From positions 1-10,795 of the forward strand of contig JASHVC010000058.1 of NCBI GenBank assembly GCA_030039655.1: a DNA stretch of 10,795 nt. The letters are read 5' to 3'. Under the pieces are notes generated by a model, which was not told the DNA's origin, ran no database searches, and saw only the letters and a program-made list of their open reading frames with translations. Shown piece by piece: positions 7,422 through 10,795 of this stretch (within the stretch, counting starts at the first letter, position 1; every line of letters begins with the position of its first letter). Origin of the DNA: Xanthobacteraceae bacterium. Lineage in GTDB: Bacteria; Pseudomonadota; Alphaproteobacteria; Rhizobiales; Xanthobacteraceae. The translations under genes were made by a program, and so were the position numbers.

Positions 7422-8063
7422 TCATCTTGCCTTCCCGTGATAAACACTGTTCGGCCGCATGTCGGTGGCGGATGCCACGCGGTTCGACATGTTGAAGAAG
7501 CCGGCCACCGCGGCGATGTCCCAGATGTCGCGGTCGGAAAAGCCGGCGCGGCGCAGCGCCTCCCGATCTTCTTCCTCGATCAGCCACGGCTCCGCGGTGA
7601 GCTTGACGGCGAAATCGAGCATGGCGCGCTCGCGTCGCGACAGCCGCGCCGCGCGGAAATTCATCGCCATCAACTCGCCGAGCACCGGATCGCCGGAGAG
7701 CTGGCGCACGGCGGCGCCATGGGCGACCAGACAATAATAGCACCGGTTTTGCGATGAGACCGCGACCGCGATCATCTCGCGCTCCAACTTGCTCAAGCCG
7801 GACGGCGCCAGCATCAGGTCGTTGTACATGGCGACGAACGCCGAAAGCTTTGCTGTGTCGAACGCGTAGGCCTTGAGCACGTTGGGCACGAAGCCGAGCT
7901 TCGCTTCGCACAAGCCGAAATACGCCGTCATCTCGGGCGACAGGGGCGCCGGCGGCAGGGCAAACGCCGTAATCGCTGTGTCATCGCCCGCCGCCGCGCT
8001 CGGGCGAGGTTTCGTGGCGCGATCTTTCGGAACCCGTTTGCGGTTGTGCTTGGGCTTAGGCAT
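7422..8063 (-). CDS. Peroxidase-related enzyme, AhpD/carboxymuconolactone decarboxylase fold
   Basis: This is a 213-residue all-helical AhpD-like protein. The core motif is EREMIAVAVSSQNRCYYCLVAHG, given here by its key residues: E94/E96, C108, C111 and H115, i.e. the E...CxxC...H redox centre that reduces peroxides in AhpD relatives. LGFVPNVLKAYAF before it and GFSDRDIWDIAAVAGFFNMSNRVA after it fit the subgroup annotated as uncharacterised peroxidase-related enzymes (TIGR01926 type). A basic, Lys/Arg/Pro-rich stretch of about 30 residues precedes the fold; it is not a signal peptide. The ATG at 8063 has GGGGAG 11 bases upstream. The gene diverges from glutamate dehydrogenase across 154 bases. 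Probable cytoplasmic antioxidant role; the physiological substrate and reductant are unknown. Confidence 0.87.
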   Translation of the reverse strand: MPKPKHNRKRVPKDRATKPRPSAAAGDDTAITAFALPPAPLSPEMTAYFGLCEAKLGFVPNVLKAYAFDTAKLSAFVAMYNDLMLAPSGLSKLEREMIAVAVSSQNRCYYCLVAHGAAVRQLSGDPVLGELMAMNFRAARLSRRERAMLDFAVKLTAEPWLIEEEDREALRRAGFSDRDIWDIAAVAGFFNMSNRVASATDMRPNSVYHGKAR

Positions 8064-8217
8064 GGGCGTGGGACTCCCCGAATGCTCTTGTCACACTGCC
8101 GTCGGCGGCGCTCGATACAGGCCATTATAAAATGCCGGTGTAGCCGATGCGCCTGCGGCGTGGCTAAAATCGGCGAAAAACGCAAGTTTACTGTCTAATG
8201 GGGGTGCCGGAGGACAT
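8064..8217. promoter_or_regulatory. Divergent promoter region between peroxidase-like and glutamate dehydrogenase genes
   Basis: These 154 bases must carry the start signals for both diverging genes. A perfect TATAAT lies on the minus strand (complement of 8124-8129), about 60 bases before the peroxidase-like ATG. I see no good -35 element at 16-18 bases upstream, so it is only a candidate. A CGCC-TGC-GGCG palindrome lies at 8150-8160 between the two presumed promoters. On the plus strand TAAAAT (8165-8170) and TCTAAT (8194-8199) are weak -10 candidates for the dehydrogenase. Confidence 0.4.
8209..8213 (+). promoter_or_regulatory. Ribosome binding site of glutamate dehydrogenase
   Basis: GGAGG lies 4 bases before the ATG at 8218. 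It is the clearest Shine-Dalgarno site in the window and fixes this start. Confidence 0.75.
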
Positions 8218-10795
8218 ATGGCGATTGTAGAGAAGTCCCGCGGCGAGGTCGGCCGTACCGCTCAATCGATCCTCAGGTCCGCTGCCGCGGCGCTGGCGTT
8301 GCGTGCGCCCGGCGTGCCGGAAGTTTTTCTCGAGGACTTTTTCGGCCAGGCGTTGCCCGAGGACCTGAACCGCTACGAGCCGCAAGAGCTCGCCGCCATC
8401 GCCGATGATGCCTGGTCGTTCTTTGCCCAACGCACGCCGGGGGTTCCGAAGCTGCGGTTGGTTGCCGCGGATACAGCGCCCGGTATTTCGATACTCGATA
8501 TCGTCAACGACGATATGCCGTTTCTTGTGGACTCGGTCGTCGACGAACTCAACGAGCGGATTCTCGACATTCGTCTGCTCGTGCATCCGGTCTTTACGGT
8601 TGAGCGCGACCCGGCGGGCGCGCTTACGAGGTTTGGAGGGACGCGCGGGGGCGACGGTCAGCGCGAGAGCTTCATTCGCATTCATATCGATGGCTTGGAC
8701 GACGATGCCGCGCGGGCCGATGTGGTGCGCGCGCTCGAGGGCATCCTCACCGAGGTGCGCGTCTGCGTGCAGGATTGGCGTCCGATGCTGGCGCGGGTGA
8801 GCGAAATCATCGCTGACCTGCGCGCGAACCCGCCGCCGCTTCCCGCCGCCGAAATGGACGAAGGGCTCGCGTTTCTCGAATGGCTCGCTGCCGACAATTT
8901 TCTGCTGCTCGGCGCGCGTGATTATGATTTCAAGAGTAATGGCGCTTCACTAGAGCCGGACTTTGAGACCGGTCTCGGCTTGTTACGTGCGCGCGAGGTG
9001 CGGCCGTTGCAGCGCTGGAATCGGCCACTCGCTATCACGCCGGAAATACGGGCGGTGTTGGAGCAACCCAGATTGCTCTTGGTCACCAAGTCAAGCACGC
9101 GCTCGCGGGTTCATCGCCGCGCCGACCTCGACTATATCGGCGTCAAGCGTTTCGACCGCGACGGCAAGCTGCTTAGCGAACGCCGGTTCTGCGGCTTGTT
9201 CACCTCGACCGCCTACACGGCCTCGGTTAAGGCCATTCCCTATTTGCGGCGCAAGGCCGACGACATCATCCGCCGCGCGGGCTTCGACCCGAACAGCCAT
9301 TCCGGCAAGGCGTTGGTCAATGTGCTCGAGACCTATCCGCGCGACGAGCTGTTTCAGATCGACGAAGACCTGCTCTACGAATATGCGCTTGCCATCCTTC
9401 AGCTCGCCGACCGGCCGCGCGTCCGTGTGCTGCCACGCCGCGACCGTTTCGACCGGTTTGTTTCTGTCTTGGTCTATGTTCCGCGCGATCGTTACGACAG
9501 CCGGATCAGGGCGGCAATCGGCAATTATCTCGCCGCGGCATTTAACGGCAGCGTGCGCGCCTTCTATCCGTTCTTTCCCGAAGGGCGGCTGGTGCGCGTT
9601 CATTTCATCATCGGGCGTAACGAGGGCGAGGCGCCGAACCCCGACCGCGCAACGCTCGATCGCGCCGTGGAAGAGATCGTGCGCAGCTGGGCTGACGGCC
9701 TCGACGAAGCGATCGCTGCTGCCCATGAGCCGCCGCAGGCCCGCGGGCTGGCGGTGCGCTATGGCGGCGCCTTTCCCATCGACTACCGCGAGGTCTACTC
9801 GCCCGCGATGGCGGTCGGCGATATTCGCGTCTTGGAAACGCTCACGCCCGCGCATCCGCTTGGCGTCGATCTCTACCGGGAGGGAGGCGCGCAAGCGCCG
9901 CGCGCGGGGCTGAAAGTCTTCAGCCAGAGCCGGCCGATTTCCCTCTCCGAGCGGGTGCCGGTGCTGGAAAACATGGGTTTCCGCGTCGTCGACGAACGCA
10001 CCTATCACATCGAGCCGCAGGGCGCGCCCGACGTCTGGTTTCACGACATGGAACTGGAAAGCGCGTCGGGGCAGCCGATCGATCTTTCCGCACGCGAGAA
10101 GCACCTAGAGGATTGCTTTCTCGCGGTGATGGGACGCGACGCCGAGAACGACGGCTACAACGCGCTCGTGCTCGCCGCCGGCCTGGTCTGGCGCGACGTG
10201 GCGCTCATCCGCACCATCTCACGCTTTTTGCGCCAGATACGCGTGCCCTATTCGCAAGACTACATGTGGGCGACGCTGCGCAAGCACACGAGCATCGCGG
10301 CCAGTATCGTGGCCTTGTTCCACACGCGGTTCGATCCAAAAATTGCCAATACGGAAACCGAGCGCACGGCGCGCGAGGCCGAAATTTCCTCGTCGATTGA
10401 AGCCGCCTTGCAGGGTGTCGACAGCCTCGATGAGGATCGCATCCTGCGCCACTTCGTTAACGCGGTCATGTCCGCGATCCGCACCAACTTCTTTCAGCGC
10501 GACAAGAGCGGACAGGTCAAAGAGCTAATTGCGATAAAATTTGCGAGCCGCAAAGTTGACGATATGCCGTTGCCGCGGCCACTCTACGAGGTCTTCCTCT
10601 ATTCGCCGCGCCTCGAAGCCGTGCACTTGCGCTTCGGCAAGGTGGCGCGAGGTGGCATTCGCTGGTCCGACCGGCCGCAGGATTTCCGCACCGAAATTCT
10701 CGGCTTGGTGAAGGCGCAGAACGTCAAGAACGCCGTCATCGTGCCGGTGGGCGCCAAGGGCGGCTTTATTCCAAAATATCTGCCGGTGGGCGGCA
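8218..10795 (+). CDS. NAD-specific glutamate dehydrogenase, large (180-kDa class), N-terminal part
   Basis: The gene runs off the right edge after 859 complete codons; full-length members have about 1,600 residues. It deaminates glutamate to 2-oxoglutarate with NAD+, feeding amino-acid carbon to the TCA cycle (named gdhB in Pseudomonas, gdhZ in Caulobacter). The N-terminal part carries the family's regulatory region, including DDMPFLVDSVVDELN (about 99-113), the FLEWLAADNFLLLGARDY block and TRSRVHRRADLDYIGVKRF. The catalytic domain begins near the right edge, with ARGGIRWSDRPQDFRTEILG (R811 on) and VKNAVIVPVGAKGGF, whose Lys847 is in the conserved glutamate-binding position. Many codons end in G or C, and no frameshift is seen up to the edge. 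ATG at 8218 is fixed by GGAGG at 8209-8213. Allosteric control is expected from the family but not shown here. Confidence 0.96.
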   Translation, partial: MAIVEKSRGEVGRTAQSILRSAAAALALRAPGVPEVFLEDFFGQALPEDLNRYEPQELAAIADDAWSFFAQRTPGVPKLRLVAADTAPGISILDIVNDDMPFLVDSVVDELNERILDIRLLVHPVFTVERDPAGALTRFGGTRGGDGQRESFIRIHIDGLDDDAARADVVRALEGILTEVRVCVQDWRPMLARVSEIIADLRANPPPLPAAEMDEGLAFLEWLAADNFLLLGARDYDFKSNGASLEPDFETGLGLLRAREVRPLQRWNRPLAITPEIRAVLEQPRLLLVTKSSTRSRVHRRADLDYIGVKRFDRDGKLLSERRFCGLFTSTAYTASVKAIPYLRRKADDIIRRAGFDPNSHSGKALVNVLETYPRDELFQIDEDLLYEYALAILQLADRPRVRVLPRRDRFDRFVSVLVYVPRDRYDSRIRAAIGNYLAAAFNGSVRAFYPFFPEGRLVRVHFIIGRNEGEAPNPDRATLDRAVEEIVRSWADGLDEAIAAAHEPPQARGLAVRYGGAFPIDYREVYSPAMAVGDIRVLETLTPAHPLGVDLYREGGAQAPRAGLKVFSQSRPISLSERVPVLENMGFRVVDERTYHIEPQGAPDVWFHDMELESASGQPIDLSAREKHLEDCFLAVMGRDAENDGYNALVLAAGLVWRDVALIRTISRFLRQIRVPYSQDYMWATLRKHTSIAASIVALFHTRFDPKIANTETERTAREAEISSSIEAALQGVDSLDEDRILRHFVNAVMSAIRTNFFQRDKSGQVKELIAIKFASRKVDDMPLPRPLYEVFLYSPRLEAVHLRFGKVARGGIRWSDRPQDFRTEILGLVKAQNVKNAVIVPVGAKGGFIPKYLPVGG

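Noticed and set aside
8963..9913. 316-codon plus-strand frame overlapping glutamate dehydrogenase
   Set aside because: It is out of frame with the conserved dehydrogenase; the Arg/Ser/Pro-rich translation is typical of a shifted frame.
9091..10104. 337-codon open frame on the minus strand inside glutamate dehydrogenase
   Set aside because: It lies antisense to a well-recognised conserved gene, and its translation has no recognisable domain. GC-rich coding DNA commonly leaves the opposite strand open.

Overview
The window reads as chromosomal DNA of a GC-rich alphaproteobacterium, most like the Hyphomicrobiales (Bradyrhizobium/Xanthobacteraceae relatives). The reasons are the large NAD-dependent glutamate dehydrogenase, the caspase-fold protein type, codon use rich in G/C at third positions in most genes, and the lack of strong Shine-Dalgarno sites at several starts. 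The taxonomic call is an inference from gene content, not a measurement.

Layout, left to right. (1) At 2-196 (+) is the 3' end of a caspase-like (peptidase C14 type) protein. (2) Convergent to it is a HerA/DUF87-type hexameric DNA-translocase ATPase (293-2083, -), with no NurA nuclease or other usual partner in view. (3) At 2307-5277 (-) lies a compact ABC export operon in the order permease (DevC/FtsX type), ATPase (DevA type), membrane fusion protein (DevB/HlyD type). The first two overlap by an ATGA stop/start. (4) A 529-base gene-free stretch (5278-5806) carries several inverted repeats and presumably the exporter promoter. (5) Next comes an integral-membrane acyltransferase-3 protein (5807-7048, -). 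(6) A 373-base leader region (7049-7421) contains a near-perfect 21-base palindrome. (7) An AhpD/carboxymuconolactone-decarboxylase-fold peroxidase-related protein with a CxxC motif (7422-8063, -) follows. (8) A divergent promoter region separates it from the first 859 codons of a 180-kDa-class NAD-glutamate dehydrogenase (8218 to the right edge, +).

How the genes may work together. The three exporter genes form one tripartite pump that should need a TolC-type outer-membrane channel encoded elsewhere. The acyltransferase lies upstream on the same strand and could modify an envelope glycan or lipid. A link between it and the exporter is only a positional guess, because 529 bases separate them. 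The glutamate dehydrogenase feeds glutamate carbon into the TCA cycle. The divergent peroxidase-like protein may share its control region. The HerA-like ATPase next to a caspase-like protein is the pairing most worth a second look, but the two are convergent and therefore not co-transcribed. I found no RNA genes, insertion sequences or CRISPR arrays, and no convincing evidence of a wholly new system.
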